DNA from: Microstegium vimineum
Lineage: Eukaryota > Streptophyta > Magnoliopsida > Poales > Poaceae
NCBI GenBank assembly: GCA_022036555.1
Contig: CM039129.1
Location: 23,717,305 to 23,781,304, forward strand
Length of the DNA: 64,000 bases
Direction of reading: 5' to 3'
Below are positions 34,773 to 45,724 of this stretch, piece by piece. The notes beneath the pieces were generated by a model, which did not search any database, was not told where the DNA came from, and was given only the letters and a program-made list of their open reading frames with translations. The position numbers were made by a program, and so were the translations under genes. Every line of letters starts with the position of its first letter. The stretch's first letter is position 1.

Positions 34773-36650
34773 TCACTCCTCCGGCGGCGGGAAGACCTCG
34801 TCATCAAGCTTGGCAGCCAGGATCGTCGTTGGCTCCTCCGCGACAGCCTTGATCCAATCGAGCAGGTCCTCTGGGGCGTCCGGGGGATAACCTTCGCTGA
34901 CGAGCGTAGGAGTCACCGCGTCGTAGAGGCAGGCGGCGATCGCCATCGTGCGGTGGACTCCGATGCGCAGGGCCTCCCGGATCCGTGCTTGGCCCCGCTC
35001 CCAGAGCAGGCCAACGCAGGTCCTGGCTCCCCCGACGGACGTCCATGACCTAAGAGTCCACCGGCTGGCCTCGCGACAGAGGAATTTCGACTTCTCGACG
35101 CTCGTCGCCATCAGGATCTACACAGAGAGAGGCATCAGGAATTCGACAAGTAGGAACAAACAACACTTACGATCAAAACGGCCTCTCACATTGCCAAGAT
35201 GCAATAAGTCCTCGGAGAACGACGCGACAGCCCTTTGGATCCGCTCCATGCCCCGTGCGATGAGGAGGTCAAGCTCCCGACGGGAACCCGCCATGCGATT
35301 CCAATGGTGGAGCTTGCGCCGGCCATCCAACATGAACACAGGGGACCCTAGATTCCCCTGATCAGCCTAGATGAGCTGATCTCTGTCCCCGAAGGAGCGA
35401 TGGTCGGGACGGAGACGACACAGGGCCCCGGGGGCGTCTTCTATCCTAGCCCTGGTCGTCTCGCCCGGCAAGGTCGCGCTGGACTGGGAGAGGACGGCCA
35501 TCGATGCCCAGGCAGCCGCCACCTCCTCCTCGATGAAGGACTGGGGACCCGCTGTGTCCCGGGCCGACATGTTGGGAGGAAGGGGGCTGCTCAGGGGCTC
35601 CTCCTTGCTCGCACCAGTCACCCTGGCCCTAGACGGGGCGGCCACGACATCCACAACCATGTCCACTTGGCCAGCTCCGCTCCCATCGGCTACGCCCGCC
35701 ACGGCCACCGTGTCTTCCGGCACCTTGGCCGGCGGGGTCTCCTCGGCGTTCACGACCATGGGGTCACCCAGGACATCCTCCTCCCCGGAGTCGTCAACGA
35801 CTACCACGTCCGGGGGGGAGGGCGGCGTAACAACCTCAGGGCCGATGTCCACGGGGTCGGCGGTGTCTCTCCAAAGACGGCAGTGTTGGTGGGGGTTAGC
35901 CTGGCTCCGGCCTCGACGGCGTTTGCCAACTCAACAACCTGTGCAGCGCTGGTTTGTCCCTCCCCGGTGGACGACACCCCTCGGTGCAGTTTCTTCCATC
36001 CCGCGTGCGCAGAGCTTCCGGTGGTCCTGAAACGCTTGACATGGGCATTACAAATCACGGGCAACCTTTTCCCTGCTAATAGGGTATAGGAAGGCACCAA
36101 ACGTTACAAACTTACCAAGGGGAGAAGATATGTTTCCGCCTCAGCTCCTCCTCGCCGCGACTAGCAGCGCTCGAGCCCCCGCTCTATTCGACCCCTTTAG
36201 AGGGGGCAGAATGGGGAGTGTCTGGGGCGCTACCAACGAGACCGCTCCCGGAACCCCTGGGGCCAGGTGTGCGCCGAGCGTCCTGATCGGGGGCGTCTCT
36301 ACCTCCGGCGCGACCCTGGCGGGGGAGCGCAGCGTTCCAGCCACCAGCACCGCCGACACCACCTCAAACAAAGGACACATGTCCTCGTCGTCATCGTCAT
36401 CATCGTCATCGCCGCTGAGGCTCTCTCGACCCTCGTCGGACTCGGTAGGGGACACCTCCTCTGTTTCCCCGATGCGGCGTTGCCTAGCCCGCCGCTGATC
36501 TAGCTCCATCTGCTTCAAGGCCCTATCAGCTTTCTTCCTCCTCCTTTCGACGGCCCCCTCCCGTTGCCGCATGTTCTACTCCCTGTTCGCCATCCGCTGC
36601 GCCGGCGGCACGAGGAGAGGAGCGGCCACATGGCGAGCCACTGAACAGGG
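34773..36650 (-). pseudogene. antisense spliced ORF (aORF) of element B
   Basis: Minus-strand coding segments in the 3' half of a plus-strand element: 36,572-36,141 (basic helix, then an acidic DDDD run), 36,100-35,801, 35,852-35,367 (acidic, PPSPPDVVVVDD), 35,339-35,118 (helical, RELDLLIARGMERIQRAV) and 35,111-34,773 (ARIREALRIGVHRTMAIAA...LVSEGY). Good minus-strand splice signals lie between them: GTAAGT near 36,113 with acceptors in 36,020-36,065, and GTAAGT near 35,170 with TGTGTAG near 35,116. The last segment resembles the C-terminal part of antisense products of grass Tat elements. H cut the 5' part at 36,650. Exon borders are tentative; function unknown. Confidence 0.6.
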
Positions 36651-37878
36651 TGTAGGGTTATGAGGTTGCTACGCTAGCCAGAAAACAAAATTTTTCTACC
36701 CCATAAACCAGGAACTAGTGCTAGTTATAGATCACGGGGTTACCACTAGACGCGCAGGTGCAGCGGAACCGACTTGATGTAGTCGTGCGTGTCGCAGCAG
36801 TGTCGTGCAGTTGCGAGGTCATCCGTCTCAAGGTCTCTTACTCGCGGTTCCTCCTTGTGCTCCAGATGCAGCACCTCCGAGGAATCCCACACGTGCAGGA
36901 AGAAGCGTCACCCCTCTCGACTGCTAGGTCCGCGATGAGTACTAGGCACAAGTGTGGGGAGGGCGATGGTAGCTGCCAAAGGACGTGAATCCGACTCGCC
37001 TCGTGCCTCCCCTTGCTTATATAGGCGTCCTAATGAGCTCACACATTGGAGGCCCATTAGCAACCCTAAACCTAGTCTAATTCGGGTCCAACCCGAATTA
37101 GGCTTCTAGCCCCTTAAGCGTGCGACCCTATGGGCTCACGCACACATAGACATGGCCCAAGTACTCTTACTCGACCAATAGTTGATAGCGGCCTCTAGCA
37201 AGGCGTGTCAACTCCTATGCATACGCTACGATCATATCAGACGAACCACCACAATACAATATACATGTTATTCCTTTGCCTTATGATATTTGGTCCAACT
37301 CGTGGGTTAACACTTAACCCAAGAACGGCCATGCATTTCATGATCTAATCATTTGAGTGATCCAGTGATATCTCTCTCATATGGAGAGTGGCAAATTCCA
37401 TCTTGATTGACTATGTCTCACAGCATGTTTTCTGACAAACCCGAAAGCTACCTTTATAACTACCCAGTCACAGAGTAGCGTTTGGTAGTCTCTAAGTAGG
37501 TCATTTCACATCTTGAGTACATACGACAATCTCAGGTCTAAGGACATAACGTACATGATGTGTATTGAGACAATCTCATGTCGGGTTTGTCCAGCTCCAT
37601 GTCATACATGTGTCAACATTATTAGCTTGACATCTCATGTCCATGACTTGTGAAACATAGTCATCAACTAATAATGTGCTGATCTAATATTCATGTGCAT
37701 TCTTGCACGAACTCCGATCAGGGACAACTTTTATAATAACCATACAAGTAAAAGAGTTTCACAAGAAATTCACATAATTGCTAATCAATACAAGTTGTCT
37801 TTAATGGATATTCATAACATGTCATGGATATAAGGAATACATCATCTCTATGATTACCTCTAGGGCATATTCCCAACA
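36651..37878 (-). repeat. 3' LTR of copia H
   Basis: 1,228 bp. On the minus strand it starts at 37,878 with TGTTGGGAATATGCCCTAGA, the well-known start of Angela/BARE-1-type LTRs, and ends CATAACCCTACA at 36,651. A TATATAA box is at 37,017-37,023 (minus). The B sequence CAGGG flanks it on the left; the matching target copy was lost in the deletion at the other end. Confidence 0.9.
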
Positions 37879-37893
37879 GTCTCCCACTTGCAC
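37879..37893 (-). other. polypurine tract, copia H
   Basis: The minus strand reads GCAAGTGGGAGAC immediately before the LTR start. This primes second-strand synthesis and confirms that the LTR is the 3' one. Confidence 0.85.
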
Positions 37894-37898
37894 TAGAG

Positions 37899-40800
37899 CT
37901 AATCTCGAAGATATCTAATACCCATAGCTTTCACGTGCGCCTTATTCTTGGGCTGTGGAAGAGCCTTTGTCAAAGGATCTACAACATTCAAATCCGTATG
38001 TATTTTGCACATCTTGATCTCATCTCGACCGACGAACTCTCGAATGAGATGAAACTTCCGCAGTACATGTTTGTTCTTTTGGTGATTCCTAGGCTCCTTA
38101 GCCTGCGCTATCGCCCCATTGTTATCACAATACAGATTCAATGGGCGAGATGCATTTGGAACCACACCAAGCTCGATGAGAAACCTCCTCATCCAAACAC
38201 CTTCCTTTGCAGCGGCAGAAGCTACAATGTACTCAGCTTCTATTGTAGAATCAGTTACCGTCTCCTGCTTGGAACTCTTCAAGCTTACAGCACCACCATT
38301 TATTGTGAACACAAAACCTGATTAAGATTGTGAATCATCCACGTCAGTTTGGAAGCTGGCATCGGTATAACCATTTACAACGAGTTCCTCCTCACCTCCA
38401 TAGATTAGGAACACATCTTTAGTCCTTCTCAAGTACTTAAGGATGTTTTTAACAAGCATCCAGTGACTCTCACCTGGATTTGCTTGGTACCTGCTCGCAA
38501 CACTTAGAGCATATGAGACATCTGGGCGAGTACATATCATGGTGTACATAATGGAACCAATGGCCGAATCATATGGAACCTTACTCATGCGCTTCTGCTC
38601 ATCAGCTGTCGTAGGAAACCGCTTCTCGCTAAAACGCATACCATGTGACATAGGCAAGAACCCTCTCTTGGATTGTTCCATGTTGAACCGTTTCAACACC
38701 TTGTCAGTGTATGTATCTTGGCTTAATCCTATAAGCCTCTTTGATCTATCTCTATAGATCTTAATTCCCAAAATGTATGTTGCTTCTCCTAAATCCTTCA
38801 TAGAAAAACTATTATTCAGTGAAGTCTTTACGGATTGCAACATAGGAATGTCATTCCCAATCAATAGTATGTCATCCACATACAAGATTAGAAATACAAC
38901 AGCGCTCCCACTTTCCCTCTTGTAAACACAAGGTTCTTCTTCATTCTGACGAAAGCCAAACCCTTTGATCAATTCATCAAAACGAATATTCCAACTCTGA
39001 GATGCTTGCTATAATCCATAAATGGATTTCTTTAGCTTGCATATTTTTCCAGCATTTTTAGGATCAACAAAACCTTTGGGTTGTATCATATACACGTCCT
39101 CTTCCAAATTTCCATTTAGAAAGGCTGCTTTAACATCCATCTACCAAATCTCATAATCGAAATAAGCAGCAATTGCTAGAATGATCCAGATAGATTTAAG
39201 CATCGCTACCGGCGAGAATGTCTCTTCGTAGTCAACTCCTTGAACTTGTCGAAAACCCTTTGCAACAAGTCGAGCTTTATATACGTGAATGTTTCCATCC
39301 ATATCCTTTTTCTTTTTATAGACTCATTTGCACTCAATAGGTTTAACCCCATCAGGCGGGTCAACCAAGTTCCAAACTTGACTGTCTCCCATGGAATCTA
39401 TCTCAGATCTCATGGCACTTTGCCATTCCTCGGAATCTGGGTCCATCATTTCTTCCGCGTAAGTCGCAGGTTCGTCATCGTCTAACAATAACACTTCCCC
39501 ACGAGCCTCACGGATTCTTGCCGACCTTCGTGGTTGCGGTGGTGTTTCTCTTGCCACAGGTATCTCAACTTGTTCTGCTACATTAGCATCACTCATAGAG
39601 TTATCCCCTATTGGCTCATCTTGAGCTTCTTCAAGATACACCTTTTGTCCACTCTTCTCTTTATAGAGAAACTCTTTCTCTAAGAAGACACCGTTCCGAG
39701 CAACAAACACTTTGCCCTCTGATCGGTTGTAGAAGTAATATCCTAAAGTTTCCTTTGGATATCCCAAAAAAAAGCATTTGTCCGACTTGGGTGTTAGTTT
39801 ATCCAACATAAGTCATTTGACATAAATTTCACAACCCTAAATCTTTAGAAAAGACAAACTGGGACTCTTACCAGTCCATATCTCATATGGTGTCTTAACT
39901 ACGGACTTAGACGGTACCCTATTCAATGTGAAAGCGGCTGTTTCGAGAGCATATCCCCAAAACGAGAGTGGTAGGTCTGACTGGCTCATCATAGACCGAA
40001 CCATGTCCAACAAAGTCCGATTACGTCGCTCGGATACGCCGTTTCTCTGAGGCGTTCCAGGTGGCGTAAGCTATGGAACAATTCCACAACTCTTTAGATG
40101 ATTGCTAAACTCATGGCTCAAATATTCGCCTCTACGATCAGATCACAAGGCTTTAATTTTCTTGCCACGTTGATTCTCTACTTCATTCTGAAATTCTTTG
40201 AACTTTTCAAATGTTTCAGACTTATGTTTCATTAAGTAGATATATCCATATCTACTAAAATCATCAGTGAAGGTTATGAAGTATTGAAATCCGCCTCTAG
40301 CTATCGTACTCATTGGTCCACATACATCAGTATGTACAAGTTCCAATAAGTCTGCCGCCCTCTCAGGAAAACCTGTGAAAGGCGACTTGGTCATCTTACC
40401 CAATAGGCAAGCCTCACATGTCTTGTATGATTCAAAATCAAACGAAGTTAGAAGCCCATCTGAATGGAGCCTCTTCATGCGATTCTCACTTATATGACCT
40501 AAACGACAATGCCACATATAAGTAGGACTTAACTCATTAAGCTGAGGCCTTTTAGCATTAATATTACAGATAGGTGCATCCTCAAGATTTAAAATAAACA
40601 GCTCATTCACAATGGATGCAAAAGCCACAAACATGTCATTCTTTGAGATCACACAACCATTGTATTTACTCGCAAATGAATAACCATCCTTCATCAAACA
40701 TGAAGGTGATACAATGTTTCGACTTAAACTAGGAACAAAATAACAATTATTTAATTCCAAAATAAATCCTGATGAGAGGTGAAGTTGCATCGTCCCAACG

Positions 40801-41296
40801 CTCAACGCAGCAACTCTTGCATTATTGCCCACGCGGAAATCAACTTCTCTTTTCACGCTTCTACTTCTTATCATTCCCTGTATCGTATTGCAAATATGAG
40901 CAACCGATCCGGTATCAAATACCCAGGAATTAATATAAGAATCGGCGAGAAAAATGTCTGTAACATAAACAACAAGTGTACAAGCAGCGGGAGTACCTTT
41001 ACCACCGCCATCCTTCAAGGATTCCAAGTACAACTTGCAGTTCCTTTTCCAGTGACCTTTCCCATTACAATAAAAGCATTTAGCTTCAGCAGCTTGTCCA
41101 ACAGCCTTAGGCGCAGGAGGAGGGTTTGGCTTAGAGATCTGATCTTTAGCCATCGCCTTCTTCTTCCAAGCCCTCTTTTTAAAGTTAGGCTTGTTTTGGA
41201 CTGCCATCACATGGCTACTGCCAGCACCTTTCTTGATATCAGCTTCTGTTGTTTTAAGCATGTCGCACAATTCATTCAAGCCCTTCTCCGCCCCAT
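37899..41296 (-). pseudogene. pol: copia H gag-pol remnant
   Basis: From 41,290 downward: gag C-terminus (LNELCDMLKTTEADIKKG), zinc knuckle CFYCNGKGHWKRNC, protease WVFDTGSVAHICN, integrase zinc HCRLGHISENRMKRL...CEACLLGK, and integrase core (VHTDVCGPM; SDRRGEYLS follows a TGA at 40,143 where an Arg codon is expected). Integrase C-terminal and linker sequence follow (39,809-39,324). RT has YVDDILLIGND near 38,890 and the frame breaks near 38,975 and 38,320. RNase H (QETVTDSTIEAEYIVASAAAK) ends GIRYLRD* at 37,899. Order and motifs fit Ty1-copia. Several stops prevent expression. Confidence 0.86.
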
Positions 41297-41735
41297 GGCT
41301 ACAGCACAACAAAGACAAAGCTCTCCCTCGGCAGCAGCCCAAGCCGGGCCCACGTTCACTCCCCCTCTCTCTACTGTACTCCTCCATCTCTCCCTACGTA
41401 TAAAGGGGGAGAATGGACCTCCAATCTCTCTCTCTCGACTCCCTGTACTCACTCACACACACACTCATACTCGCATTCACACGAGCTCTCACTAGAACCA
41501 AGAACCTCATACGCATGAGACCTGGGAAGGCCCTTCCCTCTCTCACCATTGCTTGTAGCTCCCCTCTACGAGCTCTCTGCGCTCGGTAACATGACTCCGC
41601 AGCAAACTGGACGTAGGGTGTTCATGCCCGAACGAGTATAAATCTATGTGTCCTCTGAGCGTAACCATCCGAACTCCGACATGCTTAGAAATTTACTCGT
41701 TGGTCGTCGAGACCCCGCCATTTTAGACACCGACA
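41297..41735 (+). repeat. 3' LTR remnant of element B
   Basis: Matches the promoter-to-end segment of the B 5' LTR (30,820-31,240), including the TATA (41,399-41,404) and the terminal ACACCGACA. It is immediately followed by CCTTG, the same target copy that precedes the 5' LTR. Compared with the 5' LTR, it lacks a stretch between ACAGCACAACAA and AGACAAAGC and all of the upstream part. Confidence 0.88.
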
Positions 41736-41740
41736 CCTTG

Positions 41741-42177
41741 GAAGATGATAATCTCAAGGGTGTAAAAATAAATTAGATAATCTTTACATGTGTTAAAGCA
41801 ATCTAATATGCCAAGTGTTTATGAAATGCTACATTCATGCTCATCCTCTGGACTGATCACTCATGTTATGGCTAAATAAAATACAGCTCATTCTTGCTCA
41901 AATATGTTTAGGTTAAAGATGAATGAATAAAATTTTGGTTATGTTGGTGTTTTTTCCCACCAACAGAGCCCATGCACTTGATCTCTGCCTTATTTTTATG
42001 AGCAGGACACTTCTTCACCGTACCATCAAGACCATGGGTGGAAGACACCCTACTAATGAAGAAAGGGTATGCAGGGAGACCTATCATCCCAATCTCCATT
42101 GGAGCTTACACTTTTGAAGAAGTGGTCTGTGACCTTGGAGCAAGTGATAACATCATGTCAACTTGCAGATCAGACAC
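41741..42177 (+). pseudogene. host repeat continuing past B, with gypsy protease fragment
   Basis: This sequence was joined to 26,507 before B inserted. From about 42,060 the plus strand reads GYAGRPIIPISIGAYTFEEV then VCDLGASDNIMS, a retropepsin-like fragment with the D-x-G-A-S core found in Athila-type gypsy proteases. It breaks off at 42,177, where LTR C starts. The upstream 300 bp are AT-rich with no clear coding. The lineage is a guess; the protease motif is visible. Confidence 0.55.
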
Positions 42178-43181
42178 TGATGACGGGAAAACGGGCGGCT
42201 ATGACCTGCCTCCACGTTAGCAGAGACAAATTTAGTTTTGGTTAAATATAATGGGGACAATAATAAAAGATCAGGTATTGTGAGTCCATACTTTCATAAT
42301 TCTCATATTTACATAAAAATTATGTTAATTACATCTCCGAAGAGAACACCCCTGATTAAGAGTTCCAACATGAGTACATGAAAAATAAGATTAGATCATA
42401 TGGTTTCCTATTACAAACTACAAAAGAAAACAAGGTCTTCAAACTTGTAGTCGTGGATGGATGCATGCTTATGCCTTGTAGTTGCTGATGGTTATTTTCT
42501 GGATGAATAGTGCATTATATCATGTATGCACTTGGTTTTCTTTGGAGACTAAATTGGATATAGTCTCATTAGATCAAGCGAGGTCGTGATTTGGCATATT
42601 TTCGCATGTATGATGCACTCAGTGATGCGGTATTTATTTTGACATTAAGCTATGATGCTTATTTTGTCATGGCCTGAAAAATATGTTGGGTAGATAGACT
42701 CAATATATAGGGGGCATGCACAATTAATTTAATTTATCAGAATGAACCGGCATACTCATGGCATGTTATTTGCTCACACATTTGTGTGCATGCTGCTATT
42801 AATTTGATATATTTTAGTGAATAGTTAACCGTGAGCACCCATTCATGGATGCAACTAGTTAAGATACGCCTTTTGAGCTACTCATGATGCAGGACACCTT
42901 GCCAGGCCTAGATGACATTTTTAAATTATGATGAATATGGCAGCCTATTTAGTTTGAGGCTAAATTCATATGTTTATAATATTTTGATTTCATTTTGCTA
43001 TGGCACCGCAGCGGGCTGATGAGGAGCATTATCGGACATGGTTTAGTTTATCATCTTGTGTGGTCAAACATGAGTTTGGATGAATGCCACTTGAGCATCA
43101 TTATTTTATTTAATTGTTTTGGCTAAGACGGTATCCATTGAGGTGACCATATTTAATCTCTGCCTAATTTATATTGGATCA

Positions 43182-43183
<2 letters not shown>

Positions 43184-43221
<38 letters not shown>
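43184..43221. repeat. (TA)n microsatellite
   Basis: An uninterrupted 38-bp alternating AT/TA run inside LTR C. It is likely to vary in length between individuals and to slip during sequencing. Confidence 0.97.
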
Positions 43222-43224
<3 letters not shown>

Positions 43225-43730
43225 ATTATATTTGGAGCCTTAGGCAAGTTTCTGACTACATGACATACTGAAACTTAATTTCCGATCAGAGACCATCATG
43301 GCAATCTACGCATGAATGCATGATATGGTTTGTATGCATGTATGAACCGAGTAGTTTTATGTAGGGTGCTTGTGCATGTTATGACGGGGCTTGATCCGGT
43401 TGGATGCAGGGACGCCTATATGCATAACCTTCTTTGGTTTTATTCAATGATATAATGCACGCATACAAAAGGTAGCATGCAGTGCGGACACTAGCTAGTT
43501 ATTTGAGCAGAAAATGCTAATAAGCCAGAGACGATCAAGATAAATATATGGACAACATATCAATATTTCTTTTTGACATATAGTGCGTATGGGCACATGA
43601 CTAATTTCTTTAATTTGACAGAATTTGGACGTATCGCGTACGACTCGTAGCAAGAGTTCTTGATGGTTTGAACCCATGCATAGAGTGTAGCAAGAAGTAT
43701 CGATCTTCAGGCATGTTGATTTATATAGCT

Positions 43731-44151
43731 CTTGTTCTTAAGAACAAGGCTCTTCCCTATCCAATTTGTATGACAAATTTGGTATGGGGTCTTGACACAT
43801 CTCATGCGAACTTGCTCGTGGGAGTGAAGCCACATATGAGGCCTTATCATGATGAGGATGATGAACAAACTCGTGTTCTTAAGAACAAGGTTCTTCCCTG
43901 TCCGGTTTGTATACACATCCGACTTGGGTCTTGAAACATCTCATGGCAACTAACTCAATAGAGTGAAGCTACGCATGAGGCCTTGATCATGGAGTTGGTG
44001 ATGAGCAAACTCTTGTTCTTAAGAACAAGGTTCTTCCCCGTCCGATTTGTATGACAAATCGGCTTAGGGCCTTGAAATATCTCATGGCAACTAACTCAAA
44101 ACAGTGAAGCTGCACATGAGGCCTTGATCATGGAGTTGATGATGATTTTGT
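43731..44151. repeat. three tandem 140-141-bp units with palindromes, in LTR C
   Basis: Units start at 43,731, 43,872 and 44,012. Each opens with a palindrome around TTCTTAAGAA; units 1 and 3 have the perfect 18-bp CTTGTTCTTAAGAACAAG. Each is followed about 20 bp later by a potential hairpin (third unit: CCGATTTGT-ATG-ACAAATCGG). The rest of the unit (GAGTGAAGC...CATGAGGCC) is also conserved. They lie downstream of the LTR TATA box, so in the transcribed leader. Confidence 0.9.
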
Positions 44152-44467
44152 TGTTGCCGTGTGCTGATGAAGCCGTGAAGATGAGAGATGGGAGAGGGAT
44201 CAGAAGATCACCATGCGCTGTCTCACCTTCTCTGGAACTTGACGAACGTACAACACCAGCACCTTTTGCCGGCAAGTGCCCAAGTGCTGTGCCTCGACGG
44301 CGATGCCCTGGCGGCCTTTAGTACGGCACGGCAAAGCGGTGCTTGGAATGATGAGCGGCGCGGTGCTGCAGCAGCCTGACGGCGGTTTTGCATTGTGGAT
44401 TAGTGAGGGCAGCCTGACGGCACAGTGGATCAAAGAGCCGGCGGGTTTCACGCTGGGAATAGCCTGC

Positions 44468-44475
44468 TATTTATA
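44468..44475 (-). promoter_or_regulatory. TATA box of LTR C
   Basis: TATAAATA on the minus strand, in a GC-richer context, about 915 bp from the LTR start. Transcription would begin near 44,440 and run toward lower coordinates, in the direction of the element. Confidence 0.7.
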
Positions 44476-45390
44476 GAGCAAAGCAAGCAGCGGTTCCTAG
44501 CAATTTGGCGCTCTTTCTTTTAATTTGAAAAGCAGGCCGGCGCCATTGTTTGAATCAGAACGCGCGCATGACGTGCGATCGTGGGTCGCCTTGGATCAGA
44601 CCAAGCCGTTCTTTGACTCAGTCTTGGAAAGGTACGCGCGCATACAGCATCTTTGCCTTCACGTGAACTATTTTACTTATTTATTTATTGATTATATAAT
44701 AAAGTGGTTGATTAATGGAAATAGGGAGTAATTTGTCTCTCGGCCAGCATGCCTAGCGTTGCACCGCTGCACGCTAACTGCATATGTATCACTCGTTGTG
44801 TCACGTACGTTGCACGATCATGTTTTAATCCATAATATATGCAACCGTGTATGTATTTTTACTAAAACATATAATAGCAATATCTTTGTTATTTTATTTT
44901 GGATTTTGCCAAGATACGTGTTTGTCAAGGCATATACAGTCATGCTCATAAATACATGCACGTATATATATATCCTCCTTTCTTTTCCTTATCTTTCTTT
45001 TCCTCTTCTTAATTTTTCACTAGTCACCACGTTATTTTTTAAACATGGAAAATGATTGATTATTTTAGTCAATCAACAAAATACTTTATTTCCATGTATG
45101 GCCTTTAGATGATTTGCCGGCTGGCTGGATTATCACGCTTTCATGTGAGTACATGGTATTTGATTTTTATATATGAAATACATATGTACACGCCTTCGCT
45201 TTTCATGTGCTCTTGGATGGACTAAATTTTGTAGCCCATATTATATTTTATTAATTTTTTAAGCATATTATTTCATTGTTTGTGTATTTTATATTTAGAT
45301 GGCATTTGACCATCTACACTATTTTATTTTGTTGAATATAGTATAAATATTTTCACATATTTTGGAAAGAGCCAAAATTGGTGTCAACAG

Positions 45391-45405
45391 ATGCCCCCTC
45401 GAGGT
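45391..45405 (-). other. polypurine tract, element C
   Basis: The minus strand reads CTCGAGGGGGCAT directly before the LTR start. This marks the 3' LTR boundary. Confidence 0.8.
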
Positions 45406-45724
45406 CCAGATTCGGAAACTACTCTTTGTATTTTGACGGATCGGGAGCTCGAAACTTGAGATATATTTTTTACGGTCTCTTTATAAGAAATCAATTTTGG
45501 GGCACTGGATTTACATGTAGATCTGTGCACATATATAGTATTTGTCAAGCATTGGCGTATAGCCTCACATTATATTGTGGCCATCCAAGTGTTATGCTTA
45601 TTGCTCACCACATTGCTTATATCAGGCTTTGTTCGATGATATATAGAACTTTACATGCTCTTTCTTCACTCACAAGTATTATGATTGGAGTGTTCGTTTT
45701 TTTATAGTAATTTAATCTTATGTA

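Larger units (their letters stand above)
36651..41296 (-). mobile_element. Ty1-copia element H (Angela/BARE-like), 5' truncated, in element B
   Basis: Minus-strand order: gag knuckle, protease, integrase, RT, RNase H, polypurine tract, complete 3' LTR. The 5' LTR and gag N-terminus are missing: at about 41,296 the gag frame passes straight into the B LTR. One deletion therefore removed H's 5' end together with B's polypurine tract and the first part of B's 3' LTR. Confidence 0.88.
26508..41735 (+). mobile_element. gag/protease-only Tat-like gypsy element B (cinful/Zeon-like), TSD CCTTG
   Basis: The 5' LTR starts TGTCGGATACCC and the far LTR copy ends ACACCGACA. The identical 5-bp CCTTG lies on both outer sides (26,503-26,507 and 41,736-41,740), so one insertion spans 15.2 kb. 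B proper has a 5' LTR, primer site, gag, protease, then no RT, RNase H or integrase but an antisense ORF region. It would need pol from a partner element. Two later inserts lie inside: a 3.6-kb solo LTR in the 5' LTR and copia H in the 3' half. Similarity to the cinful/Zeon pairing of maize is from structure only. Confidence 0.85.
42178..45389 (-). repeat. 3' LTR of gypsy element C (about 3.2 kb)
   Basis: The start at 45,389 is secure: minus strand TGTTGACACCAATTTTGGC right after a polypurine tract. The end is inferred at 42,178, where the plus strand reads TGATGACG, an imperfect inverse of the start, and where the neighbouring protease fragment breaks off. Promoter TATAAATA is at 44,468-44,475 (minus). 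Downstream of it (toward 42,178) lie a 141-bp palindromic tandem repeat and a TA microsatellite. A length of 3 kb or more is normal for Ogre/Tat elements. Small ORFs within are not supported. Confidence 0.7.

Noticed and set aside
40779..41495. Plus-strand ORF of 238 codons
   Set aside because: Antisense to copia H gag/protease and running into LTR B; no domain.
43731..44151. CRISPR-like array
   Set aside because: The three repeats are whole 141-bp tandem units with conserved spacers, inside a plant LTR; no cas genes and a eukaryotic context.
41943..45389. LTR C ending at TGTTGGTG near 41,944
   Set aside because: The plus-strand protease fragment (42,060-42,170) lies inside that interval, so the LTR more likely ends at 42,178, where that frame is cut. 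The boundary remains inferred.
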